From NCBI GenBank assembly GCA_052389435.1, contig JBQTIB010000004.1:10178-74177 (forward strand): DNA of 64,000 nt, given 5' to 3'. The notes beneath the pieces are model-generated. The model did not search any database. It was given only the letters and a program-made list of their open reading frames with translations, and was not told where the DNA came from. Shown here piece after piece: positions 8,140 through 18,373 of this stretch; within the stretch, counting starts at the first letter, position 1; each line of letters opens with the position of its first letter. The position numbers and the translations under genes were made by a program. The stretch is from JBQTKD01 sp052389435 (lineage in GTDB: Bacteria > Actinomycetota > Actinomycetes > Sporichthyales > Sporichthyaceae).

Positions 8140-9682
8140 ACCGAACCTCACCTGAGACTGCGTCAGTTCCCAACGGATCGGTCCGTTCGTCCAGATACCT
8201 TCCGATGGCCTGTCGCCGCGAGTACGCAGCCGCTCCGAGGGCGACGGCGACGGCGGCCCCCAGCGCGAGATCGATCCAGATGCCGAGCGCGAGGAGCACG
8301 ACGGCCAGCACGATCACGGCCGGAAGGACCACTCGGGCCCTGCGCACCGCCGGGGAGAACGGCACCTTGGCGTAGACGTACTCGTCGTCGGACAGGTAGG
8401 CGGCCAGGGAGTGGACGGGAATCCAGAACACGGTCACGCAACGGGTCTCCACCCAGGTCTCGTCGGCCTCGGCGCGTCGGCCGAAGGGACGCACCCCGCA
8501 ACCGAGGAACTGGGTGCGCGACGGCACCTCGGACAGCTCGGCGCGGACGGCGCGGGGGTTGGCGGCCATGGTCTTGAGGCGGTGGCGCAGCTCGGCGTCC
8601 TCGGTGCGCTGCGCCCACTGCTGCAGTACCTCGACCGCGCCGTTCGGATCGCCCGCGTCGAGCCACGGCTTGATCACCGTCCGCACCTCCGCCTCGGCGA
8701 GGTCGTCGATCGTTCGCTCGAGCAGGGCGACGGTGGTGTGGTCGCGCGCGATGGCGAGCGCCTCGTCGAGCAGGGGAACCGCCGCGGCGCCGGCGCCCCC
8801 GGCGTTGACGTGCGCGACGGCGGCGCGCACCACCGTCGTGGCGACCTCGTCGTGCAGCGCACCCGGCAGCGGGTCGTCGGCGGGCAGGACGGCCGTGGGG
8901 ACGGCCAGCCCCGCGGGCGCCGCGTCGAGCAGGCGTCGTGCGAGGACGACGACCTGCTCCGGTTCCTCCGCCGCTGCCCGCAGGACGGCCGAGCACAGGT
9001 CGTGAACGCGTTCGACGGCCGATGCGCTGGCCTCGCGCAGCGCCGCGGCGACGACCCGACGATCGAACGGCGATGCCGCGAGCAGTTCGAGGTGCCGTTG
9101 CACCTCGGGGGCGTCGCCCACGGCCGCGGCCGCGGCGGCCGCCTGCGCGTTCGGGGCGAGAACCCGGCGCGGGATCGAGGTGCGCAGGGCCTGGAGGTGT
9201 GCCTGCTGCACCCGGGGGTCGTCGAGGTCCTCGACGCGGCGCTCGAGCCGCTCCCAGAACTCCGTGGACTCGCACGTGCGAAACCAGTGCGCCAGCGCCG
9301 CGGCCCAGTCCTCGTCCGATCCGCCGTCCAGCGCGCGGCAGTGCGCGGCAACGGCCTCGTCGTGCGCGCCGCCGGTGCCGTCGAGCCAGAAGGCCTCGTG
9401 GACGAGGCGCACCAGCGGTGCCGTCAACGCCTCGAACGCGTCCTTGACGGCGCCGGCGTCGGGGGCGGGGGCGGGCGCGAGGTCTGCCCACGGGCTCGGG
9501 AGCACGGTGCCGAGCCTCGCCGCCATGCCGAGTTCCTCGCGTCGGCGCCGCACCGCCGTGGCGCCGGCGTCGCCGGCCAGGCCGGTGATGCGGAACAGGT
9601 TGGCGGAGTAGGTGCCTGGGACCGGGATGCGACGCAGGACGGCGTCGACGTCGCGTTGCGCGCCCTCGCTCACCGTGTCCAC
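8132..9682 (-). CDS. Membrane-anchored helical-repeat protein of the Hsp70 operon, with degenerate J-like N-terminus
   Basis: First gene of the chaperone operon. GTG at 9682 gives 516 residues; the open frame extends further upstream but with shadow-like composition, and GTG 9673 is also possible. The N-terminal part, around SANLFRITGLAGDAGATAVRR, resembles the opening of a J-domain-like module (N-F-ltGL--dA----rr) but lacks the HPD tripeptide needed to stimulate Hsp70. The middle, about 350 residues, is Ala/Leu-rich helices of TPR-like character. Near the C-terminus a Trp/Cys segment (FLGCGVRPFGRR, VTVFWIPVH) is followed by two adjacent membrane helices at about 445-490 (VVLPAVIVLAVVLLALGIWI and the next). 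This suggests a membrane-tethered partner that brings substrates to the Hsp70. I do not recognise a named family. Confidence 0.7.
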   Translation of the reverse strand: MDTVSEGAQRDVDAVLRRIPVPGTYSANLFRITGLAGDAGATAVRRRREELGMAARLGTVLPSPWADLAPAPAPDAGAVKDAFEALTAPLVRLVHEAFWLDGTGGAHDEAVAAHCRALDGGSDEDWAAALAHWFRTCESTEFWERLERRVEDLDDPRVQQAHLQALRTSIPRRVLAPNAQAAAAAAAVGDAPEVQRHLELLAASPFDRRVVAAALREASASAVERVHDLCSAVLRAAAEEPEQVVVLARRLLDAAPAGLAVPTAVLPADDPLPGALHDEVATTVVRAAVAHVNAGGAGAAAVPLLDEALAIARDHTTVALLERTIDDLAEAEVRTVIKPWLDAGDPNGAVEVLQQWAQRTEDAELRHRLKTMAANPRAVRAELSEVPSRTQFLGCGVRPFGRRAEADETWVETRCVTVFWIPVHSLAAYLSDDEYVYAKVPFSPAVRRARVVLPAVIVLAVVLLALGIWIDLALGAAVAVALGAAAYSRRQAIGRYLDERTDPLGTDAVSGEVRYG

Positions 9683-10319
9683 CTCGCTGTTGTACCCCCG
9701 TTGGGCGGGGCTCAGTATTTCCGACGGCGGCCACGCCCGCCGCGAAACCTTCACCGTCGGATCCCGGGGCGCCGGGGCACTGCCCGGGAACCCTCGAAGC
9801 ATGGCGCAACGCTTCGTCGCCGTACTCGCCGCGTTCGGAGTCGTCGACCTGCGCCCGACCCGCAACGGTCCCGGCGGGTTCGGGCCGACGGCTGCTCCCG
9901 GCTCTCCGGCTGCGCCTTGCCTTCGTGGCGGGGGCGGGGGCGGTTCGGTCGGCGGGCCGTTCGCACTCGGGCCGGGTGCGACCCTCGTGGCTCGCGCTGC
10001 CCGGCCTCCCGGCGCGTACGGCGTCGACCTCACGCAGACGGCCTGCGGCTGCTCGCCCCTGGGATCGTCGACGGGCCGCTGTTCGCACGGCACCGGCCGG
10101 TACCGCCGGCGGTGGTCGCGGCGCCGTGCCACCGCCGACGTGGCGCCGGGGACATCTGCCCGGGGCGGAACGAGGGGTGAGCCGCCGAGGCCCTGAGCGG
10201 GCTGCTGCCGGCGGCCGCGCCGCTGTGCCGGATGCCGACCGCCGCGCCGCTGTGCCGCTGTGCCGGATGCCGACCGCCGCGCCCCGGTGCCGCATGCCGA
10301 CGCGAGGTCGAGCCCGGAG
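9683..10319. other. 637-bp region without a convincing gene
   Basis: Open frames exist on both strands but have no start with a ribosome site, no recognisable motif and the composition expected of GC-rich shadows. The only clear structure is a short imperfect tandem repeat at about 10215-10305 built on CGCTGTGCCGGATGCCGACCGC. The left edge must contain the promoter of the Hsp70 operon, but no clear -10/-35 pair was found. No known RNA fold was recognised. Confidence 0.5.
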
Positions 10320-10703
10320 CTAGCGGAGCGCCGCCCACGTGCCGAGCCCTGCGGCACCGGCGGTGACCGCGAGGATGCCCCACCGGTCGCGCGGCGGGAG
10401 GTCCTTCCAGTGCAGCAGCGTGGCGCTCATGTCGACGGCGTCGGCCATGGCCCCGAGTCCGACGGCCAGCCGCCTGGTCCTGCCGCCGCTTGCCAGCGCC
10501 AGGACGCCGAGGGCGATGTCCCGGCCGCCGAGGGCGCGGGCGAAGACCTGCACGCCCGGCTCGGCTGCGGGTCCGGCGCCGATCCACGGCTTGGCCGGCA
10601 GCGCCGGCTTCGCGATCGCGGCGGCGCCGAGAACGACCCGGCCGAGGGCGATGCCGGCGCCGATGGTGCGGGGACTGGTCGCGAAGGACAGTGCGTTGCT
10701 CAC
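10320..10703 (-). CDS. Small four-helix membrane protein (DUF4267-like)
   Basis: A 127-residue, almost wholly hydrophobic protein with about four membrane segments: GAGIALGRVVLGAAAIA, ARALGGRDIALGVLALA, RLAVGLGAMADAVDMSATLL and WGILAVTAGAAGLGTW. The blocks ARALGGRDIALG and a charged Asp-Asp pair within the third helix resemble small actinobacterial membrane proteins in the DUF4267 group, whose function is unknown. GTG at 10703 has AGG almost on top of it, so the true start could be slightly different. It stands alone between the repeat-bearing region and aroE. No function is claimed. Confidence 0.65.
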   Translation of the reverse strand: MSNALSFATSPRTIGAGIALGRVVLGAAAIAKPALPAKPWIGAGPAAEPGVQVFARALGGRDIALGVLALASGGRTRRLAVGLGAMADAVDMSATLLHWKDLPPRDRWGILAVTAGAAGLGTWAALR

Positions 10704-10809
10704 CTCGTCAGAATGCCCGATGGCGTCGACACCCTCGGCGCCGGGCTCCCCCGGGCTCCGCGCAGCCGAACGAAAGCCGCGAGCGGGCGAGTCGTTCGAG
10801 CCGCCGGCG

Positions 10810-11637
10810 CTAGCGGGCCGCGAGGGCCGCGAGTCCGGCGTTGCGCATCGCCGCGACGACGTCGGCTCGCGGCACGGGCATGCCGGTCATCAACTCGACC
10901 TGCAGGACCGCCTGATGCACCAACAGTTCAAGGCCGGACACGACCTGCCCGCCGGCCTTCTCCCACGCCTGCGCCAGGGCCGTCGGCCACGGGTGGTAGG
11001 CGACGTCGAAGAGCACGCCGGGCCCGGAGGGCACGTCCGCGGCGATCGCGTCGGTGGCGCCGCCGGGCGTCGTGGCGAGCACGAGCGGGGCGTGCAGGCC
11101 GGCGGGGATCTCGGCCCACGACCGAAGCCGCAGGTCGACCTCGAACGCGGCGGCGACGGGCAGGAGCGGTGCGGCGCGGTCGAGCGATCGAACGAAGGCC
11201 TCGACGGGACCGTTGCAGAGCTGCGCGAGCGCGGCGATCGCCGAGGCCGCGGTGGCGCCGCCGCCGATTACCGACGCCGCGCCGACTCGGCCCACCCCGG
11301 CCTCGGCCAGCGCGTTGACGAGCCCGGGAACGTCGGTGTTCTCGCCCTGCACCGTGCCGTCGGCCGCGAAGACGAGGGTGTTCGCTCCGCCCACGATGCG
11401 CGCGGTCTCCGAGAGGTGGTCGCAGACGTCGAGCGCAACGCGCTTCAGCGGCATCGTCAACGAGAGCCCTGCCCAGGCCGGCCCGAGGTCTGCGACGAAC
11501 TCGGCGAGTCCGTCCTCCTCGACCCGGTGCGCCCCGTAGGTCCAGTCCAGGCCTATCTCCCGGTAGGCGGCGGCGTGCAACACCGGCGAGAGCGAGTGGG
11601 CGATCGGCGAGCCGAGCACCGCCGCGCGCCGGTTCAC
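10810..11637 (-). CDS. aroE: Shikimate dehydrogenase
   Basis: A 275-residue enzyme reducing 3-dehydroshikimate to shikimate with NADPH, in aromatic amino acid synthesis. GTG at 11637 begins the family's usual N-terminus (RRAAVLGSPIAHSLSPVLH, the shikimate-binding S-L-S motif). Catalytic Lys65 lies in SLTMPLK and Asp102 in GENTDVPG. The nucleotide loop is VIGGGATAAS near 123-132. The family C-terminal helix is GLELLVHQAVLQVELMTG. The frame is open further upstream through a 51-bp tandem repeat, which is not part of the conserved protein. It follows mltG and belongs to the common actinobacterial string alaS-ruvX-mltG-aroE. All key residues are present. Confidence 0.95.
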   Translation of the reverse strand: MNRRAAVLGSPIAHSLSPVLHAAAYREIGLDWTYGAHRVEEDGLAEFVADLGPAWAGLSLTMPLKRVALDVCDHLSETARIVGGANTLVFAADGTVQGENTDVPGLVNALAEAGVGRVGAASVIGGGATAASAIAALAQLCNGPVEAFVRSLDRAAPLLPVAAAFEVDLRLRSWAEIPAGLHAPLVLATTPGGATDAIAADVPSGPGVLFDVAYHPWPTALAQAWEKAGGQVVSGLELLVHQAVLQVELMTGMPVPRADVVAAMRNAGLAALAAR

Positions 11638-11659
11638 CGCCCACCCCGGAAACCCTCGC

Positions 11660-11811
11660 CGCGTCCGACGTTGCGGCGCCCACCGGCCGCCAGGCCTCGG
11701 AGGTACCCGCTGCATCCGAGCTTGCGGCGCCCACCGGAGGCCAGGCCTCGGACGTACCCGCTGCATCCGATGCTGCGGCGCCCGCCGGACGCCAGACGTC
11801 GGATCCAACAC
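11660..11811. repeat. 51-bp tandem repeat, about 2.8 units, between mltG and aroE
   Basis: Units begin at 11672, 11723 and 11774 with TGCGGCGCCCACCGG and contain GGCCTCGGA and CCCGCTGCATCCGA. A partial unit precedes the first. The period is a multiple of three, so in the aroE frame the array would encode a 17-residue repeat (RWAPQARMQRVPPRPGG-like). The conserved AroE protein begins after it. It may be a spacer repeat, or a translated extension if an upstream start is used. Confidence 0.8.
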
Positions 11812-11824
11812 GGTTGCGCCTGGC

Positions 11825-12925
11825 TCATCGGCCGGGGTTGTCGCGAAGCCACTGTTGGAAGACCTTGACGTTGGCGTCGTGCTCGGCGGCGTTGACGCCG
11901 TAGCGGGTTTCGCCGGTGTCGGGGTTCACCGAGACGAAGTAGATCCAGTCCCCGACGGCCGGGTTGAGCGCGGCGGCGATGGCGGCCTCGCCAGGCGAGC
12001 AGATCGGGCCGCTCGGCAGCCCCGGGTAGCGGTAGGTGTTGTACGGGGAGTCGAGGTTCCGCTCGTTGGCCGTCGTGGTGATGCTCTTGGCGCCGCCGTT
12101 GGCGAAGTGGACCGTCGAGTCGAACTGCAGTTTCATGTTCCGCTCGAGCCGGTTGTAGATGACCCGGGCGACCTTGGGCATGTCGACGGCGAGCTTCGCC
12201 TCGGCCTCGATCAGGCTCGCGACCGTCAACACCTGAAACGGCGTCAGGTTCCGGGGTGCGGTCTTGGTGCCGAGGCCCGTCGCGGCTTTGGCACGCTCGA
12301 AGCGCTTGGTGAACTGGGCGAGGACCTCGGCGGCGGTGTCGTCGGTCTCGACCTCGTAGGTGGCCGGGAACAGGAAGCCCTCGGCCCGGTGCTCGGGCGG
12401 ATTGCCGTCGAAATCGGGCAGGCCGTACTCGCTCGGCTTGGCCAGGGTATTGCGGTAGGCCTCGAGCGGAAGGTGGGTCTCCGCGGCCAGTTTCGCGAGC
12501 GTCTCGGCGACGGTGAAGCCCTCGGGAATGGCGACGCGGGCGAGGACGCGGAACTTCGGGTCGAGCAGGCGGGACACCGCGTCGGCGGCGGGCAATCGCT
12601 CCGCGAGGCGGTAGCTGCCGGGGCCGATGGTGCTCGCCTTCGGATTCTTCTCCGCGGCGCCGACGAACGCGCCCTGGCTCTTGACGACGCCGGCGTCCTT
12701 CAGCTGCGTGCCCATGGCCCGCAGGCTCGTGCCGGGCTCGATCTTCACGACCCGCTCGGCGCCCGGCGGACCGCTGTAGTCGCCCTTGGCCTCGGTCAGC
12801 CGGTCGACCACGCGGCCGAAGCCGAGAGTCGACCCAACGGCGAACAGGATCAGGGCCATGACGGCGACGACGAGGAAGACCGCGCTACGGCGACGCCGAC
12901 GGGTCGAGGGGGCGGTGGCAGACAC
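11825..12925 (-). CDS. mltG: Endolytic murein transglycosylase MltG (YceG-like)
   Basis: A 366-residue membrane protein that cuts nascent glycan strands and so sets their length. GTG at 12925. A basic N-terminus is followed by one membrane helix at about 15-37 (AVFLVVAVMALILFAVG), leaving the rest outside. A LysM-like part (KIEPGTSLRAMGTQLKDAGVV) precedes the YceG catalytic domain. The catalytic Glu240 lies in TVASLIEAEA, matching E218 of E. coli MltG. Later conserved blocks are YNRLERNMKLQFDSTV and SPYNTYRYPGLPSGPICSPG. It sits between ruvX and aroE as in most actinobacteria, and the string is probably one transcript broken by the repeats described nearby. The call is firm. Confidence 0.95.
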   Translation of the reverse strand: MSATAPSTRRRRRSAVFLVVAVMALILFAVGSTLGFGRVVDRLTEAKGDYSGPPGAERVVKIEPGTSLRAMGTQLKDAGVVKSQGAFVGAAEKNPKASTIGPGSYRLAERLPAADAVSRLLDPKFRVLARVAIPEGFTVAETLAKLAAETHLPLEAYRNTLAKPSEYGLPDFDGNPPEHRAEGFLFPATYEVETDDTAAEVLAQFTKRFERAKAATGLGTKTAPRNLTPFQVLTVASLIEAEAKLAVDMPKVARVIYNRLERNMKLQFDSTVHFANGGAKSITTTANERNLDSPYNTYRYPGLPSGPICSPGEAAIAAALNPAVGDWIYFVSVNPDTGETRYGVNAAEHDANVKVFQQWLRDNPGR

Positions 12926-13047
12926 GCACCGACCCTAACCGCCGACCCGCCCCGAGCCCGGTCCCCAGGCGGCGTGTCAGCCCGCGACGACTCGCCGGTC
13001 GCCGTCGCAGGTCGCCGTCGCCGGTCGCCGTCGGTCGACCGCGCTGA

Positions 13048-13104
13048 AAGGGATGTCATCCCTTCCGCGATCGCCCGTTGGCGCCGAATGGGATGTCATC
13101 CCTT
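13048..13104. repeat. Two tandem GGGATGTCATCCC palindromes
   Basis: AAGGGATGTCATCCCTT (13048-13064) is a perfect palindrome about a central T. The same core recurs at 13090-13102 inside a longer hairpin with 12-bp arms (CCGAATGGGATG / CATCCCTTTCGG, one mismatch). The centres are about 40 bp apart. They lie between ruvX and mltG, both on the minus strand. Just before them (12997-13035) are short GGTCGCCGTCGC-type repeats. They could be operators, a terminator pair or a repeat family; the sequence does not decide. Confidence 0.7.
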
Positions 13105-13172
13105 TCGGCGATCGCTGCCGTGACGCGAATCGGATCGCTCGGGAGGACGACCTTCCTTCCGGCGCGGCCGCA

Positions 13173-13628
13173 CTACGGAACGAGGACGGGTTCGCCCGGC
13201 GGGGCTCCAGCGGAGCGCTCGGTGTCCAGCGCCGTCTGCAGGAACACGACGGCCGCGGCCTGGTCGACGACGCCGCGGCCCTTCCTGCTCGAGACTCCGG
13301 AGGCGCGCAGGTTGCTCGCCGCGGAGACCGTCGAGAGGCGTTCGTCGACGAGGCGGACGGGGACCGGGGCCAGCCGGACGGCCAGGCCGACGACCCATTC
13401 GCGGACCGCGCTCGCTGCCGGCCCCTCCTTGCCCGACATCGAGCGCGGCAGCCCGACCAGCACCGCAACCGCCTCGTACTCGGCCGCGATCGCCGCGAGT
13501 CGGTCGAGGTCGCCCCGCCCGCGCGGGACCGTCTCCACGGGCACCGCGAGCATCCCGGAGCGATCGCTGGCGGCAACCCCGATCCGCACGCTCCCGAGGT
13601 CCACGCCGAGCCGAACCCCGGGCGTCAC
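13173..13628 (-). CDS. ruvX: Putative pre-16S rRNA nuclease / Holliday-junction resolvase-like YqgF
   Basis: A 151-residue RNase H-fold protein of the YqgF family, implicated in maturing the 5' end of 16S rRNA. GTG at 13628. The first strand carries RLGVDLGSVRIGVAASD with the catalytic Asp. The middle has AVLVGLPRSMSGKEGPAA, and VRLVDERLSTVSA supplies the Glu/Arg motif. The late Asp lies in GVVDQAAAVVFLQTAL. Length and order match the family. It is encoded just after alaS, separated from it by a strong hairpin, and before mltG; this gene order is highly conserved. The alternative family name is Holliday-junction resolvase-like. Confidence 0.93.
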   Translation of the reverse strand: MTPGVRLGVDLGSVRIGVAASDRSGMLAVPVETVPRGRGDLDRLAAIAAEYEAVAVLVGLPRSMSGKEGPAASAVREWVVGLAVRLAPVPVRLVDERLSTVSAASNLRASGVSSRKGRGVVDQAAAVVFLQTALDTERSAGAPPGEPVLVP

Positions 13629-13675
13629 GACCGCACCCCCGCCGCGCGAGGCGCCGAGCGCATGTCCGGGCGGAG

Positions 13676-13777
13676 GTCAAGAGCCATTGCGCACGTCATC
13701 CGAGATGGCTCCACAAACTGGGACAAATCGCCCGTTCCAACAACCGTTGAGGATGACGTGCGCCAATGGTTCTTGAC
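13676..13777. repeat. Inverted-repeat element with 26-27-bp arms between alaS and ruvX
   Basis: The left arm at 13676-13701 (starts GTCAAGAGCCATTGCGCACG) and the right arm at 13751-13777 (ends GCGCCAATGGTTCTTGAC) are complementary along their whole length with one mismatch and one extra base. Between them are 49 bases of lower GC (CACAAACTGGGACAAATCGC and onward). It begins 18 bases after the alaS stop and ends 48 bases before ruvX. Arms this long exceed a normal terminator; a MITE-like element or a structured RNA is possible. Confidence 0.85.
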
Positions 13778-13794
13778 GCTGCACCGACCCTCGA

Positions 13795-16464
<2,670 letters not shown>

Positions 16465-16584
16465 GAAGCGTCCTAGCGTCGAGAGGGTCGTGCGAGCGGT
16501 TGGAGATGGCCGACCGGGGGCGCCGATCGGCTAGATAGCCAACGCCGTCGTCTTTCGCATCCGAGTCCTCACGCTTCCGACTGT

Positions 16585-16628
16585 GCCACTAGCGATGCTT
16601 GGCGACGCCACTAGCGATGCTTGGCGAC
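16585..16628. repeat. 22-bp direct duplication at a gene end
   Basis: GCCACTAGCGATGCTTGGCGAC occurs twice head to tail (16585-16606 and 16607-16628). The second copy contains the last codons and TAG stop of the small protein gene on the minus strand. The first repeats that coding tail and stop just downstream, so any extension would still end. It looks like a recent slippage or duplication event. Confidence 0.85.
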
Positions 16629-16871
16629 GTCCGGGTCCCTCTCCGGCACGTCGTTGAGACCGAGGGCCTCGTAGAGCTCCTCCTCGCGGTCCCACATGGC
16701 GTCGCGCATGTCCTGCCCGAATTCGCGGACCGCCTCGCCGAGGATTGCGATGCTCCCGGCCAGGCGTTCGCTGGCGCCGGCGGGAGTCAGCGCGTGCGCC
16801 GCCTCGGAGATCTTGCGCGTGGCCATCACGCCCACCGCGACGCCGAGGCCCGTCCAGAACAGCCGCTTCAT
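16611..16871 (-). CDS. Small membrane-associated protein (DUF6167-like)
   Basis: An 86-residue protein with one N-terminal hydrophobic segment (LFWTGLGVAVGVMATRKI) and a charged helical tail (EFGQDMRDAMWDREEELYEALG). ATG at 16871 overlaps the TGA of the DUF948 gene (ATGA), so the two are translationally coupled. The pair DUF948 plus this short protein just upstream of alaS is common in actinobacteria, and its function is not known. The final codons are duplicated downstream (22-bp repeat). The family name is from memory of the genomic context and is moderately sure. Confidence 0.8.
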   Translation of the reverse strand: MKRLFWTGLGVAVGVMATRKISEAAHALTPAGASERLAGSIAILGEAVREFGQDMRDAMWDREEELYEALGLNDVPERDPDVAKHR

Positions 16872-17338
16872 CGCCGCTTCGAGGCCTTCCGCGCGGCCTT
16901 GCGCGCCGCGACGCTGGCCTTGCGCCGCTCGGCCTTGCCCTTGCGGGACTCGGCGCGCATCTGGTCCTTGACCCGCTTGCGCATTTCCTTCTGCTTCTTG
17001 CCGCCCATGGCCCGGCGCACGCCGTAGGAGAAGGAGGCGACCTTGACCATCGGCCCGCCGAGCGAGACCGCCGCGATCTGGCTGAGCACGCTGAAGTTGC
17101 GGGTGATCGTGGAGACGTTGCCGGTGATGTCCTCGACCTTGTCCAGCGCCAGGTTCGTGGTCGCGACGGAGGTGGTGACCTCGTTCAACACCGGGAGCGT
17201 GGCGTCTCCCACCTCCCCCACGACGCGGGTGAGTTCCTTGAGCACCTGGGCGAGGCGGACGAGCGCGAGGCCGAGGAAGAGCACGAGGAGCACCCAGCCG
17301 AACGCCACGGCGAGACCAGCCCACTCACCTGGGGACAC
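16868..17338 (-). CDS. DUF948-family membrane protein
   Basis: About 156 residues. An N-terminal membrane helix (GLAVAFGWVLLVLFLGLALV) is followed by a long amphipathic stretch (VLKELTRVVGEVGDATLPVLNEV, LDKVEDITGNVSTIT) typical of DUF948. A strongly basic Lys/Arg/Ala tail ends KAARKASKRR. GTG at 17338 is preferred because AAGGGG lies about eight bases upstream; an earlier GTG at 17347 has that site touching it. The next gene overlaps its stop by four bases. The role is unknown: the helix and basic tail suggest a membrane protein with a cytoplasmic nucleic-acid- or lipid-contacting tail, which is inference. Confidence 0.85.
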   Translation of the reverse strand: MSPGEWAGLAVAFGWVLLVLFLGLALVRLAQVLKELTRVVGEVGDATLPVLNEVTTSVATTNLALDKVEDITGNVSTITRNFSVLSQIAAVSLGGPMVKVASFSYGVRRAMGGKKQKEMRKRVKDQMRAESRKGKAERRKASVAARKAARKASKRR

Positions 17339-17505
17339 CGCGCACACCCCTTACCAGCCTGTTTCGGACCCCGAGAGCCTATCGACCCCGGGTGCGGGGC
17401 CACTTCCCCGCCGCCCGGACCTCAGGCGTCTCCGTGGGCGTGAGCCCTGCACCAGATCCCGGTCGGGCGTGCTGCGGGACGCCCGCGGGGCGGTAGAACG
17501 GTGCC

Positions 17506-18267
17506 ATGGACGAACGGTGGGCGCGGCGGTCGCGGAGCTTCGGAGCGATCGCCGAGCTCTACGACCTGCGTCGCCCCGGCTACCCGGACACGCTCTTCGA
17601 CACCGTTCTGAACCTCGCCTCCGGCCGCAGGGTCCTCGACGTCGGCGCCGGCACCGGCCGCGCGAGCCTGGCCTTGGCCCGGCGCGGCGCGTCGGTACTG
17701 GCCGTCGAACCGGACGCGGCGATGGCCGAGGTGCTGTGCCGGCGCGCCCCGACGGTCCAGGTCCAGGTCGCGGCCTTCGAAGACTGCGACGTCCCGCCCG
17801 CCACGTTCGACCTCGTGGTCGCCGCCCAGTCCTGGCACTGGGTCGACCACGACCGCGGCGCCCGGGTCGCCGCGGACGCGCTGTGCGAGGGCGGGCACCT
17901 GTGCCTGTGGTGGAACCGGCCGAACGTGCTCGTCGGGCCGGTGTGGAATGCGATGGAGGCGGTGTACCGCTATCTCGCCCCGGAACTGCGCCCGGTGGTG
18001 TTGGGCCATCCGGCGCAGGTGGCCGGCGACGACGTCCCACCGGCGCCGGGCTTCGGCCCGTGGTCCTACGCCCACTGGGACTGGACCCAGAACTACGCCG
18101 CGGCCGAGTTCGCCGAACTGCTCGACACCCACTCCGACCACGCCGTGCTGCCGCCGATCCAACGGGAGCTGCTGCTCGAGGCGGTGGCCCGCACGGTGGA
18201 CGACGTCGGTGGCGGCGCGGTGACCTACCCGTACCGCACCTTCCTCGCCTACGCCCGTCGCCGGTAG
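17506..18267 (+). CDS. Class I SAM-dependent methyltransferase
   Basis: A 253-residue soluble enzyme of the Methyltransf_11/25 kind. ATG at 17506. Motif I is RVLDVGAGTGRASLALARRG at about 42-61; the acidic residue binding the SAM ribose is in LAVEPDAAM; the motif IV region is TFDLVVAAQSWHWVD. The WHW/D signature after motif IV is typical of ubiquinone/menaquinone- and trans-aconitate-like small-molecule methyltransferases, but the substrate is not determined. The C-terminus AVTYPYRTFLAYARR also fits that group. It stands alone, divergent from the DUF948 gene and convergent with rarA, so the neighbours give no hint. Confidence 0.88.
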   Translation: MDERWARRSRSFGAIAELYDLRRPGYPDTLFDTVLNLASGRRVLDVGAGTGRASLALARRGASVLAVEPDAAMAEVLCRRAPTVQVQVAAFEDCDVPPATFDLVVAAQSWHWVDHDRGARVAADALCEGGHLCLWWNRPNVLVGPVWNAMEAVYRYLAPELRPVVLGHPAQVAGDDVPPAPGFGPWSYAHWDWTQNYAAAEFAELLDTHSDHAVLPPIQRELLLEAVARTVDDVGGGAVTYPYRTFLAYARRR

Positions 18268-18330
18268 CGAGCGCCGCTCGGTACCGACCGCCCGGGCCCG
18301 CCGGTGTTGGCCTTGTCCGAATTCGCTCCG

Positions 18331-18364
18331 CGCCCCGATCGGTGCCGAGCAGCGGATCGGGCGC
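18331..18364. terminator. Candidate bidirectional terminator stem
   Basis: CGCCCCGATC (18331-18340) can pair with GATCGGGCGC (18355-18364) with one bulge, closing a 14-base loop. It lies between the convergent ends of the methyltransferase and rarA, where a terminator is expected. No U-tract follows, as is common in high-GC actinobacteria. Support is structural only. Confidence 0.45.
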
Positions 18365-18373
18365 GCGGGGGCG

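Noticed and set aside
9612..10196. Plus-strand frame of 194 codons in the region upstream of the Hsp70 operon
   Set aside because: No ribosome site or motif, low-complexity Gly/Arg sequence, and it overlaps the probable promoter and start of the Hsp70 operon.
9683..10319. RNase P RNA, tmRNA or other large structured RNA in the unassigned region
   Set aside because: Characteristic conserved cores were not found on either strand.
11638..11811. AroE starting upstream with a translated 17-residue repeat
   Set aside because: The conserved family N-terminus starts at 11637 with a usable GTG; the repeat-coded extension is not family sequence. It is kept only as a question in the findings.
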